This document shows, in pieces, positions 1 through 5,872 of a DNA stretch of 6,070 nucleotides. The position numbers and the translations under genes are program-made. The notes beneath the pieces were generated by a model. That model was not told where the DNA came from and ran no database searches. It was given only the letters and a program-made list of their open reading frames with translations. Source of the stretch: Methanomicrobiales archaeon (GTDB taxonomy: Archaea; Halobacteriota; Methanomicrobia; Methanomicrobiales; JACTUA01); assembly GCA_028678905.1 (NCBI GenBank), contig JAJRCO010000234.1, positions 1-6,070 on the forward strand, read 5' to 3'. The stretch's first letter is position 1. Each line of letters starts with the position of its first letter.

Positions 1-135
1 ATTGTTAGGATTTCATGGAGATCACCAGAACTCGGAGGGCCTCAGCACCTGGTTCGATTCTCAGGACACGGAGGAAAGATGGAGATACCGGGTCACCCCC
101 CACGGTCGGAGGATCCTGTTCCGGGGGATAGCATG

Positions 136-168
136 CCTCCAGGAGGTCATGGGGCCGGATCCCGGCCC
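136..168. repeat. GC-rich hairpin and short palindrome at the end of the proline dehydrogenase gene
   Basis: Two inverted repeats flank the stop codon at 147-149. GGGCCGG (152-158) pairs with CCGGCCC (162-168) across a three-base loop, within the last codons. CCTCC-A-GGAGG (136-146) lies directly after the stop. They could stabilise or help end the minus-strand transcript, but no T-run follows, so this is not a standard terminator. The codons for the C-terminal Gly, Arg, Asp, Pro and Ala could give such a stem by chance. Bases 1-135 show nothing else that I can assign. Confidence 0.35.
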
Positions 169-947
169 AGATTCCGCAGTTCGTTGAGATATCGCTCTCG
201 CCGGGCGATGTAGGCGCTACCCTCCTCGCCGATGGGGATGTATTCGGATACCTCCCACCTGTCGCTGGCCATGGACTGCTTGGTGACATCCGAAAGGCCC
301 ATCAAAAACCCGAATCTCACCAGATTCCGGTGGTTTTCCCCCAGCCTCTGCCGCAGCCAGGAGAGTAGGAAGGGATCATGGGTTCCCACGTGAAACGGGT
401 TCTGCGTCTCCAACAGCACTTCGGCGAGATCCCTGAACCGGTTTTCGATGGTTTCGAATTCCGAAACGTCCCCTTGATAGGCTCCCTTGACCAGGCGGGG
501 TATGATTCCGGCCTCCTGGATACGGAGGAGGTCATCCCGGGACCGATCCAGGTAGGCCTGCAGGGCCAGCACCACCGGTGAGCCCTGTTTCCTGACGGAC
601 CGCGCTGTCTCCAGGGTGTACTCTACGTGCCCCTTTCCTTCCATGTCGATCTCGAATCCCACCCGGTGCAAGTGGGCCTCGCGGGCAAGATCCAGAGCCA
701 GCTTTTCAGCCAATTCCCGATCTACCAGAGAGCCCAGGGAGGTCAGCTTGATGGATATCCCCCCCTCGATACGCTCACTGCTGAGGGTCCCGATCAGCGT
801 AGAGTACTGACCGGCCAAGTCTTCTGCGACCCTCTGATCTCGGGTATATTCGTCAAGAAGATGCACGATACAGGTAATTCCTTCGGAATTCCGCTGTTTG
901 CACCGTTGAAGCGCAGTATTCACCGAATGTTCGGTCCACCGTGGCAT
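147..947 (-). CDS. Proline dehydrogenase family protein (FAD-dependent, PutA/PRODH type)
   Basis: Predicted flavoenzyme that oxidises L-proline to 1-pyrroline-5-carboxylate, the first step of proline catabolism. The 266-residue protein shows the PRODH barrel motifs in order: SIKLTSLG with K67, FEIDMEG with D101, LALQAYL around Q130, RLVKGAY with K154, GTHD at 188-191, FLMG at 214-217, YIPIG from Y236, and Y246-IA-R249-R250 near the C-terminus. These match the family's flavin- and proline-binding residues. The usual Glu seven residues after that Tyr (YxxRRxxE) is Tyr253 here, which is atypical. The length is slightly below the roughly 300 residues usual for stand-alone PRODH, with the shortening at the N-terminus. 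The ATG at 947 is supported by a GGAGG on the minus strand at 962-958, ten bases upstream. A weak TATA-like element (CTATTAAG, near 987-994) could serve it. No pyrroline-5-carboxylate dehydrogenase is present in the window. Family assignment is strong; substrate specificity is inferred. Confidence 0.88.
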   Translation of the reverse strand: MPRWTEHSVNTALQRCKQRNSEGITCIVHLLDEYTRDQRVAEDLAGQYSTLIGTLSSERIEGGISIKLTSLGSLVDRELAEKLALDLAREAHLHRVGFEIDMEGKGHVEYTLETARSVRKQGSPVVLALQAYLDRSRDDLLRIQEAGIIPRLVKGAYQGDVSEFETIENRFRDLAEVLLETQNPFHVGTHDPFLLSWLRQRLGENHRNLVRFGFLMGLSDVTKQSMASDRWEVSEYIPIGEEGSAYIARRERYLNELRNLGRDPAP

Positions 948-957
948 GGTGTTGAAC

Positions 958-962
958 CCTCC
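958..962 (-). promoter_or_regulatory. Shine-Dalgarno site of the proline dehydrogenase gene
   Basis: The minus strand reads GGAGG here, inside a longer purine run AGGGGAGGG, ten bases before the ATG at 947. It fixes the start of the proline dehydrogenase gene and shows that the transcript has a leader, unlike several other genes in this window. Confidence 0.7.
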
Positions 963-1084
963 CCTGAGGTATACGAAACAGAGGTCTTAATAGCTCTTCT
1001 TAGTCGATGTACTAGGAGAGACCGGAACAACCCGGGAGAGCAGGACATCCACTTTTTTTCCGCAACCATCTGCAGGTTCTGAGA

Positions 1085-1158
1085 CTATAGGTCTTTGTTA
1101 ACCAGAAGAAGGATCTGGGCAGGGAAGAGCGATCCCTGCGACCCGAATTCAGATATAG
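1085..1158 (-). other. Multi-branched inverted-repeat structure at the thrS 3' end
   Basis: On the minus (thrS mRNA) strand the order is: CTATA, a ten-base spacer, GGTC, hairpin GCAGGGA-TCGCTCT-TCCCTGC (7-bp stem, 7-base loop), then with no gap hairpin CCAGA-TCCTTCT-TCTGG (5-bp stem, 7-base loop), an eight-base spacer, GACC, TATAG. All four arms pair perfectly. The two hairpins abut exactly at 1118/1119, and their loops share the pattern TCNYTCT. The structure begins in the last thrS codons and includes the stop at 1149-1151. It could be a 3'-UTR stability or processing element, or part of a termination region. It is not a tRNA, because no anticodon, D-arm or T-loop consensus fits. Confidence 0.45.
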
Positions 1159-2978
1159 TGCACTTTACGGGAGAGGCGCATCGCGGTATAGAGGGGCCGG
1201 AAGGGTTTACCGGCCGTTTCTTCTTTGACCAGGGTGACCAGCCGGTCCTCCCGCATTTCCTCCTTATAGGGTTTCCTGGCTTCGGAGCGTTTGCGAATAG
1301 TGACGGTGAGGAAATTCTCCTCCATCTCGCGATCTCCGATCACCGCAACGAAAGGAACCCAGTCCATGCCCGCCTGCCGGATCTTTTTGTTCATGCTCTC
1401 ATCCCGGTCATCCACATCGGCCCGGATGCCCGTCGTATTAAGGCGCTGGCAGACCTGTTCCGCCGTGGGAACGTGTCGGGAGGCCACCGGAAGGACACGC
1501 ACCTGGGTGGGGGAGAGCCAGCAGGGAAGGCTGGGTACCGCCTGGTTCGCGGTTCCCTCCAGTAGGGCACAGATAACCCGTTCGATGCTGCCGGTGGGTG
1601 AGCAGTGCAGGATGGGAGGCTGGAACTTCTGGTCGCCCTTTATGTAGGAGATGTCGAACCGCACCGCGCTCTCCACATCGATCTGCACGGTGGGATTCTC
1701 GATGGGCCGCCCCTGGCCGTCGATTGCAGCAAGGTCGACCTTGGCCACCCAGTAGTGCACCCGGTCGGAAAGGATCTCGATGAGGAGAGGGACCCCGGAG
1801 AGGGTGACCATCTTCTGCACCCAGTCGTGATATTCGGCGTAGAAGTCGGCCGTGCAGCGGAACACCCCCACCAGGTGTGTCTCCAGGTCCTTCCCGCTCT
1901 GCCATCCCATGATTAGCTGCTCTTCAAAACAGCGCAGCGCCTCGTCCATATCGCTGCACAGGGTGTGCATATCCGGCATGGTGAACGCCCGCAGCCGCTT
2001 GAGCCCGATCACCTCGCCTTTCTGCTCGTGCCGGAAGGAGTAGGTGGAGAGTTCGTACATCTTCAGGGGGAGGTCATTTGGGGAGATGTGCATGTCGTGC
2101 ATCAGAGAGAACATCCCGAAACAGGCGGCAAACCGGAGCATCATATCCCGGGAACCACTCTTGAACCGGTACTGGCGTTCTCCAAACTTCGCGGCGTGTT
2201 CACAGATCGCGGGGTCGTCCAGGTCATACATTACTGGAGTCTCCACCGGATGGCCTCCGTACGCGAGGACGTTACATAGCACATAATCGGCGAGGAGGTC
2301 GCGGATCAGTTTTCCCCGGGGCATCCACCGCAGGTGGCCTACGTCGCTGCGGGGTTCATAATCGACTAGCTCCTTTCCCCGCATCAACTCCACGTGGATG
2401 GGTTCTCCTCCGGCCGGAAGGGCGACCCCGAGTTCCTTCTTCACCAGGTTCCCGAAGGGGGAATCGTCCATGTATGCAGAGACTTCATGCTTCTCCCCCC
2501 CGGGGGTGAGGACAAACCATTCGTGGGTCACCTCCCGCTTGCCTTCCCGCTTTGCTCCCTCCTCGGGGACGATAGTCTTGGAGAGTTCTGAGAGCGGATG
2601 CCCTTTGCAGGAGAGCGTGAATGCCTTGTACCAGCCGAAGGGCGCTCGCTGGACGGTGTATCCTGCGTCCTGCAGTCTCTCCGCCATACTGGTGAGTACC
2701 TGCACGGCGACCTTCGGACTGGCCAGGTCGCTGCTCAGGTGTGCATAGGGATAGAGCATGATCCGGTCAACCTTCAGTTTCTCTGCTGTCTCTGCGATTT
2801 CCTGGGCTCCCCTTTCCGCCACCGACTGGGGATCGTCTTCGTCCATAGATTCCACTGCACTGAAGGCCACCAGCCCCTCTTCCAGGGAATTCTCCAGGGG
2901 GATCCCCGATTCGGCGAAGGGAGTCTGTTTACGGGCCTGGTATTCGATACGGTCTGCATGGATCAGAAGAAGCCGCAT
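1149..2978 (-). CDS. thrS: Threonyl-tRNA synthetase, archaeal type with N-terminal editing domain
   Basis: Class II aminoacyl-tRNA synthetase that charges tRNA-Thr in the cytoplasm and clears mischarged Ser-tRNA-Thr. The 609 residues show the archaeal architecture. Residues 1 to about 140 form the D-aminoacyl-tRNA deacylase-like editing domain. Its H80, Y117, K118 and E131 line up, at a constant offset of three, with residues I recall as important in the Pyrococcus abyssi enzyme (H83, Y120, K121, E134). The catalytic core follows: motif 2 around SFRHEQKG with R316, the conserved GLKRLRAF, and motif 3 GSIERV with R467. C286, H338 and H458 match the three zinc ligands of bacterial ThrRS in spacing and context. 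The anticodon-binding domain spans about 487-600. Full length and apparently functional. The ATG at 2978 is preceded by CGGAG, seven bases away. It lies 54 bases downstream of dcd on the same strand. Confidence 0.97.
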   Translation of the reverse strand: MRLLLIHADRIEYQARKQTPFAESGIPLENSLEEGLVAFSAVESMDEDDPQSVAERGAQEIAETAEKLKVDRIMLYPYAHLSSDLASPKVAVQVLTSMAERLQDAGYTVQRAPFGWYKAFTLSCKGHPLSELSKTIVPEEGAKREGKREVTHEWFVLTPGGEKHEVSAYMDDSPFGNLVKKELGVALPAGGEPIHVELMRGKELVDYEPRSDVGHLRWMPRGKLIRDLLADYVLCNVLAYGGHPVETPVMYDLDDPAICEHAAKFGERQYRFKSGSRDMMLRFAACFGMFSLMHDMHISPNDLPLKMYELSTYSFRHEQKGEVIGLKRLRAFTMPDMHTLCSDMDEALRCFEEQLIMGWQSGKDLETHLVGVFRCTADFYAEYHDWVQKMVTLSGVPLLIEILSDRVHYWVAKVDLAAIDGQGRPIENPTVQIDVESAVRFDISYIKGDQKFQPPILHCSPTGSIERVICALLEGTANQAVPSLPCWLSPTQVRVLPVASRHVPTAEQVCQRLNTTGIRADVDDRDESMNKKIRQAGMDWVPFVAVIGDREMEENFLTVTIRKRSEARKPYKEEMREDRLVTLVKEETAGKPFRPLYTAMRLSRKVHYI

Positions 2979-2985
2979 ATCGTTG

Positions 2986-2990
2986 CTCCG
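2986..2990 (-). promoter_or_regulatory. Shine-Dalgarno site of thrS
   Basis: The minus strand reads CGGAG seven bases before the thrS ATG at 2978. This supports the chosen start, which also begins the expected MRLLLIHAD strand of the editing domain. Confidence 0.55.
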
Positions 2991-3024
2991 TTAATAAATA
3001 CTCACCAATGTACGCTCTCTGGGA

Positions 3025-3032
3025 TTATTAAA
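3025..3032 (-). promoter_or_regulatory. Candidate archaeal TATA box for thrS
   Basis: The minus strand reads TTTAATAA directly after the dcd stop codon. With the usual archaeal spacing of about 25 bases, transcription would start near 3003. That leaves a leader of about 25 bases containing the thrS Shine-Dalgarno site. The position fits well and suggests thrS has its own promoter, though co-transcription from dcd is not excluded. The upstream BRE element is not convincing. Confidence 0.35.
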
Positions 3033-3590
3033 TCAAACAGTACGGGGATTTTCATGATACCGGGACAGGGTCGCCTGTCGCTGATCCAGGTACTTTGCGT
3101 CACCTTTTTTATCGTAGGGTCGCTCCGCACGCTCGGTGGTGTAAAAGACCAGCTGACCGATGGGCATGCCCGCGTAGATGCGGACCGCCCGCTGGTTGAC
3201 GTTGCACATCTCCAAGGTGATGCTGCCACGGAATCCCGCGTCGATCCATCCTCCGGTCTGATGCAGCTCCACCCCCAGCCGGGCGATGCTGCTCTTGCCT
3301 TCGATGCTGGCTACGATGTTATCCGGGAGCTCGATCGTCTCCAGGGTCTCTGCCAGTAAAAAGAGGCCAGGAGGAATGACCAGGGAGGGAGCCCGCATCT
3401 CGCTGATACCCGCGCCGATGCTCTCCTTATCGTAGGGATCGATCACCTCTTCTCCTTCCTGATACCATACGAAATGGTCTCCCAGCCGCACATCCAGGGA
3501 ATTGGGCTGGATCATGGTAGGATCGAAGGGATCCACCCGGATATGTCCCCGCCTGATCCGGTCCAGTATCTGCCAGTCTACCAGGATCAT
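3033..3590 (-). CDS. dcd: dCTP deaminase, possibly bifunctional dCTP deaminase/dUTPase
   Basis: Deaminates dCTP to dUTP for thymidylate synthesis; archaeal bifunctional members go on to dUMP plus pyrophosphate. The 185 residues match the trimeric Dcd/dUTPase fold: QPNSLDVRLG at 28-37, GKSSIARLG at 98-106, TGGWIDAGFRGSITLE at 112-127, GMPIGQLVF at 141-149, and a C-terminal lid segment around KYLDQRQATLSRYHEN. S100, R104 and catalytic E127 correspond to E. coli S111, R115 and E138 at a constant offset. At E. coli His125-Arg126 this protein has Gly114-Trp115, within a GWIDAGF pattern that I associate with the Methanocaldococcus jannaschii DCD-DUT type. Bifunctionality is therefore plausible but inferred. 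The start at 3590 is the only one giving the expected MILVDWQIL opening. There is no Shine-Dalgarno site; a TATA-like element about 29 bases upstream suggests a nearly leaderless mRNA. Confidence 0.95.
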   Translation of the reverse strand: MILVDWQILDRIRRGHIRVDPFDPTMIQPNSLDVRLGDHFVWYQEGEEVIDPYDKESIGAGISEMRAPSLVIPPGLFLLAETLETIELPDNIVASIEGKSSIARLGVELHQTGGWIDAGFRGSITLEMCNVNQRAVRIYAGMPIGQLVFYTTERAERPYDKKGDAKYLDQRQATLSRYHENPRTV

Positions 3591-3592
3591 GA

Positions 3593-3754
3593 GTAGGAGT
3601 GTACCGCAGAGGCGTTATTTCTTGTTGCGATGACTTCTATATCAATAGGAAGAAGATGGGGTTCTCGAAAGGGACCTTGTATTACCTGAAAAAGAATGCA
3701 GTGAGCAACAAGCCATTCACTATGAACCGGCATGTGACGGAGAAACTGCGATAA
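3593..3754 (+). pseudogene. Probable C-terminal remnant of an unidentified gene
   Basis: The frame ending with TAA at 3752-3754 is open back to a TGA at 3590-3592, which overlaps the dcd start codon on the other strand. It gives 53 codons, including the segments MGFSKGTLYYLKKNAV and KPFTMNRHVTEKL. The amino-acid pattern (a basic amphipathic helix, then a KPFT turn and a second helix) looks like real protein rather than random translation, in contrast to the other shadow frames. Possible starts are GTG at 3599 (51 residues) and ATG at 3656 (32 residues); neither has a Shine-Dalgarno site. I read it as the tail of a longer gene whose upstream part was lost. It weakly recalls the end of some Cas1-type or other DNA-binding proteins, but I cannot name the family. 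A short functional gene is the alternative. Confidence 0.42.
3615..3623 (-). promoter_or_regulatory. Candidate TATA box for dcd (leaderless mRNA)
   Basis: The minus strand reads AAGAAATAA, centred about 29 bases before the dcd ATG. The bases just upstream of the ATG contain no GGAGG-like sequence. Both facts fit transcription starting at or within a few bases of the start codon. The element is only a moderate match to the archaeal TATA consensus and lies inside the plus-strand gene remnant. Confidence 0.3.
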
Positions 3755-3808
3755 GAATTAGAGAAGTTAAGTATATTGATTGCAATAGACTTGTTGGCAT
3801 GGTTCTTT

Positions 3809-3817
3809 GATATAAAT
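3809..3817 (+). promoter_or_regulatory. Candidate archaeal TATA box for the OB-fold lipoprotein gene
   Basis: GATATAAAT lies in a local AT-rich stretch. With a spacing of about 26 bases the transcript would begin near 3839, giving a leader of about 30 bases to the ATG at 3870. The rest of the gap from 3755 to 3869 holds no other gene that I can support. Confidence 0.4.
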
Positions 3818-3846
3818 TCTTTCTCTTCAACACGAACAACTAATTA

Positions 3847-3863
3847 CGATCTCGTTCGATCTC
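3847..3863 (+). repeat. Direct repeat CGATCTC spaced by one helical turn
   Basis: CGATCTC occurs at 3847-3853 and again at 3857-3863, with start positions ten bases apart. The pair lies between the candidate TATA box and the ATG at 3870. Ten-base spacing places both copies on the same face of the helix, so a regulator site is conceivable. A chance repeat of this size is also possible. Confidence 0.3.
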
Positions 3864-3869
3864 TATTTA

Positions 3870-4592
3870 ATGAAATATGGTCGTCTCTCATTTCTTATAA
3901 TAGCGATAATTTGTATTCTCCTTATAGCAGGATGCTTTTTCCAAGAACCATCGATAGGTAATATTGCATCCAATCCCAGAAATTATGATGGGAAATCGGT
4001 CGAGCTGTCGGGAAAAGTGATAGGTATTCGGTCGAATGTGACGAGTATCGTGGATAAAAATGGAGAATCGTACCTCATTCAATCAAGCGAGTATACATTG
4101 ATAGATGCGAGTGGAGGAATAACGGTTCGAACAAATTCCGCCCCAAAGTATTGGGATACAGTAAGGATGTCCGGAGTGGTCAAGTATTCCATAGGGTCAT
4201 GCTCTCCTAAAATGCCCCCTCCACCGGGATTCCATCAGCAGACAAGTATCTGTGAATCTATTGTAGTTGACGAAGTTAGCAGGATTCCGTTATCATGTGA
4301 AGAGCTACCCCCGTTTCCTACCACATTTTCTCAAGATTCCTTTCACATACAGCTATGCCCGGTAAATCTTACCAACTGTAACATCACGAGAGGGATAAAT
4401 TGCTCCTTGAAGATACAATGCACAGATGGTAGGTCAATCACACGAAGCGCCGAGGGGAGGATGGAAGTAAGCTACCCACCAATCCTCAGTAAAAGACGAT
4501 ATATCATAATAGATAGAAATGGCGTGATGAGTTACGGGGATTTCTTATCCACCGAATCCGCATGTTTGAAAAATATGGCAATGTTTTATTGA
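3870..4592 (+). CDS. Predicted lipoprotein with OB-fold-like domain and cysteine-rich C-terminal half
   Basis: A 240-residue exported protein of unknown function. Residues 6-20 are a hydrophobic signal segment ending in the lipobox LIAGC, so C22 should be lipid-anchored on the outer face of the cytoplasmic membrane. Residues about 28-107 read as a small beta-barrel of the bacterial/archaeal OB-fold type: INIASNP-like opening (GNIASNPRNYDGK), VELSGKV, a central YLIQ...LIDASGGITV stretch, and a closing DTVRMSGVVKY. Residues 108-240 contain eight cysteines (111, 128, 143, 163, 170, 178, 184, 232), an even number that suits disulphides outside the cell, plus NLT, NIT and NCS sequons. No Shine-Dalgarno site precedes the ATG. 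It is rich in ATA and AGA codons, unlike dcd and thrS. The lipoprotein call is strong, the OB fold is a pattern-based inference, and the role is unknown. Confidence 0.8.
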   Translation: MKYGRLSFLIIAIICILLIAGCFFQEPSIGNIASNPRNYDGKSVELSGKVIGIRSNVTSIVDKNGESYLIQSSEYTLIDASGGITVRTNSAPKYWDTVRMSGVVKYSIGSCSPKMPPPPGFHQQTSICESIVVDEVSRIPLSCEELPPFPTTFSQDSFHIQLCPVNLTNCNITRGINCSLKIQCTDGRSITRSAEGRMEVSYPPILSKRRYIIIDRNGVMSYGDFLSTESACLKNMAMFY

Positions 4593-4609
4593 GCTTAAAG
4601 AGAGGCATA

Positions 4610-4699
4610 ATGTCGAAAAACTTTATTATGAATGAATTAGTTTTAGAATTGGCTTATAGCAGAAGAGTCGGTCAAAGCCACCCGTTACAAAAAGATTAA
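4610..4699 (+). CDS. Possible small ORF, 29 residues
   Basis: An ATG 18 bases after the lipoprotein stop opens a 29-codon frame ending TAA at 4697-4699. GAGG at 4602-4605 precedes it by four bases, a short but possible Shine-Dalgarno spacing and better than those of its neighbours. The peptide starts MSKNFIMNELVLELAYSRR and is mostly helical in character, with no signal or membrane segment. Its end overlaps the TATA-like region of the next gene. There is no homology support; it may be chance. Confidence 0.22.
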   Translation: MSKNFIMNELVLELAYSRRVGQSHPLQKD

Positions 4700-4706
4700 A
4701 TTATAA
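4697..4706 (+). promoter_or_regulatory. Candidate TATA box for the TPR gene (leaderless mRNA)
   Basis: TAAATTATAA is centred about 24 bases before the ATG at 4725. The intervening sequence contains no Shine-Dalgarno-like purine run. By archaeal spacing, transcription would start at or next to the start codon, giving a leaderless message. Confidence 0.42.
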
Positions 4707-4724
4707 CCCTGTAACCCTCAGTGC

Positions 4725-5783
4725 ATGTTAAAAACTGTAAAATTTGACCAAATTATATTTACAGCGATCCTACTAGCTATATTCGTCTCTCCTGCTCTAG
4801 CGCAAAATGCAGACTATTGGATCAGTCAAGGAAAGACCCTTTATAACCAAGATCGGTTGTCAGAAGCAGCAGATGCTTATGATAAAGCTATAGCAATCGA
4901 ATCCGGTAATCTTGAAGCTTTGTTTGGAAAAGCTAGGGCGTTGACCGGTTATGACCTTAATTTAACTAAATCTCAAACTACTTGGGAAAAGTTTGGTAAA
5001 GAATTAGATAGAAGATTGGCAGAAAATCCCAATGATGTACAGGCTTGGGTATTAAAAGGGGACCGAATGTTATTTTTTGGTTCTTATAACATGTCCCCAT
5101 ACGATATGGCATTATCTATTGATCCCAATAATGTCAGAGCATTAGTTGGAAAGGGAATTTGTCTTTCAGGGGCCGCAAAGATATCAGTAGAAAAGGGGAA
5201 GTACGAAGATGCTATGACATTTTTTGATAAAGCCATAACAATCGATCCCAATTATGCTGATGCATGGCATTACAAAGGGTGGGCTCTTAGTCAACAACGA
5301 AGGGACGATGCAATACCTGTATTAGACAAGGCAATTGCTCTAGATCCTACTAATGTCAATATATTAGGGAGCAAGGCCAACGCATTAGTCCAACTACAAC
5401 GAAACAGTGAGGCTATCCCTGTATTGGAAAAAGCAATTTCCATAAATCCGAATTCTTACAGATTGTGGGCTGCAATAGGGCACGTTTACTATTGGAATTG
5501 TCAATTTGAAAAGGCTGTTGAGGCGTATAGAAAGGCGTTAACTCTGAATCCCAGTGACTTGGATAAAAAATTATTGGAAGACGAGATTACTAAAATAGAG
5601 TCGAGGATAAGCCTGCCTTATTGTTCATCGACTCAACCCTCTGGCCAACAGGTAACAACACAATCTCCATCAAATCAAAATCAAGTTCCTAGGCAAACAA
5701 GCACACCCTTATCGGTAATAACTTTGGTTGGTGGGGTAGGCCTCGGTGGGATGGTTTATCTGTTCTGTAAAAAAAGGCTATAA
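4725..5783 (+). CDS. Secreted TPR-repeat protein with C-terminal membrane anchor
   Basis: A 352-residue protein with a signal peptide (hydrophobic residues 10-25, likely cleavage after ALA at 24-26). Tandem tetratricopeptide repeats span roughly 29-278. Clear units lie near 29-62, 177-209, 211-243 and 244-277; degenerate or expanded units lie near 63-100, 105-136 and 137-176, the last with an insertion around AAKISVEKG. Typical repeat features are visible: A-Y/F-DKAI, IDPN and KG-ALS. A Ser/Thr/Gln/Pro-rich linker (about 300-328) leads to a C-terminal transmembrane helix (about 329-347) and the basic tail KKRL. The repeats should therefore face outside, tethered by the C-terminal helix. TPRs bind peptides or assemble complexes; the partner is unknown, but the adjacent lipoproteins are candidates. 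Base composition is AT-rich, matching its neighbours on the right. Confidence 0.88.
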   Translation: MLKTVKFDQIIFTAILLAIFVSPALAQNADYWISQGKTLYNQDRLSEAADAYDKAIAIESGNLEALFGKARALTGYDLNLTKSQTTWEKFGKELDRRLAENPNDVQAWVLKGDRMLFFGSYNMSPYDMALSIDPNNVRALVGKGICLSGAAKISVEKGKYEDAMTFFDKAITIDPNYADAWHYKGWALSQQRRDDAIPVLDKAIALDPTNVNILGSKANALVQLQRNSEAIPVLEKAISINPNSYRLWAAIGHVYYWNCQFEKAVEAYRKALTLNPSDLDKKLLEDEITKIESRISLPYCSSTQPSGQQVTTQSPSNQNQVPRQTSTPLSVITLVGGVGLGGMVYLFCKKRL

Positions 5784-5798
5784 AAAAGTCAATTTTTC
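5784..5798 (+). terminator. Possible T-run terminator after the TPR gene
   Basis: A-rich sequence directly after the stop is followed by a five-base T-run at 5793-5797, and A and T runs can pair weakly. Archaeal RNA polymerase often stops at such T-runs without a strong hairpin. The next gene starts 89 bases past the TPR stop and seems to have its own AT-rich upstream region, so termination here is plausible. Confidence 0.28.
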
Positions 5799-5872
5799 CA
5801 GAAATAGATTTTAACCTCAAAGATTTTACTTAAAAGAAATACTAATAAAAGGTCCAAGCAAAGAAGCACATA

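Noticed and set aside
46..68. GGTTCGATTC resembling a tRNA T-loop
   Set aside because: The flanking bases do not form a correct five-pair T-stem around a seven-base loop, and no anticodon arm, D-arm or acceptor stem fits upstream.
5..289. 94-codon open frame on the minus strand at the left edge
   Set aside because: Half of it overlaps the proline dehydrogenase gene out of frame, and the remainder shows no protein-like pattern or start signal.
1053..1059. Seven-base T-run on the plus strand between thrS and the proline dehydrogenase gene
   Set aside because: Both flanking genes are on the minus strand, where this is an A-run, so it cannot end their transcripts; no plus-strand gene precedes it.
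627..1082. 151-codon open frame on the plus strand
   Set aside because: Antisense to the proline dehydrogenase gene, extending into the gap; no motifs, and the opposite-strand gene is well supported.
1095..1565. 156-codon open frame on the plus strand
   Set aside because: Antisense to the anticodon-binding region of thrS; no motif in its translation and no independent start signal.
1438..1905. 155-codon open frame on the minus strand inside thrS
   Set aside because: Same strand, shifted frame within an intact thrS; the translation is rich in Gly, Pro and Arg as expected for an out-of-frame reading of GC-rich coding DNA.
2598..3359. 253-codon open frame on the plus strand across the thrS start and dcd
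   Set aside because: It lies wholly antisense to the 5' part of thrS and most of dcd, both with strong family motifs. Its translation shows no recognisable motifs and arises from the GC-rich codon pattern of the opposite strand.
3776..3961. 61-codon open frame on the plus strand overlapping the lipoprotein start
   Set aside because: It overlaps the signal-peptide region of the lipoprotein in another frame and contains the promoter-like sequence; the lipobox frame is clearly the real one.
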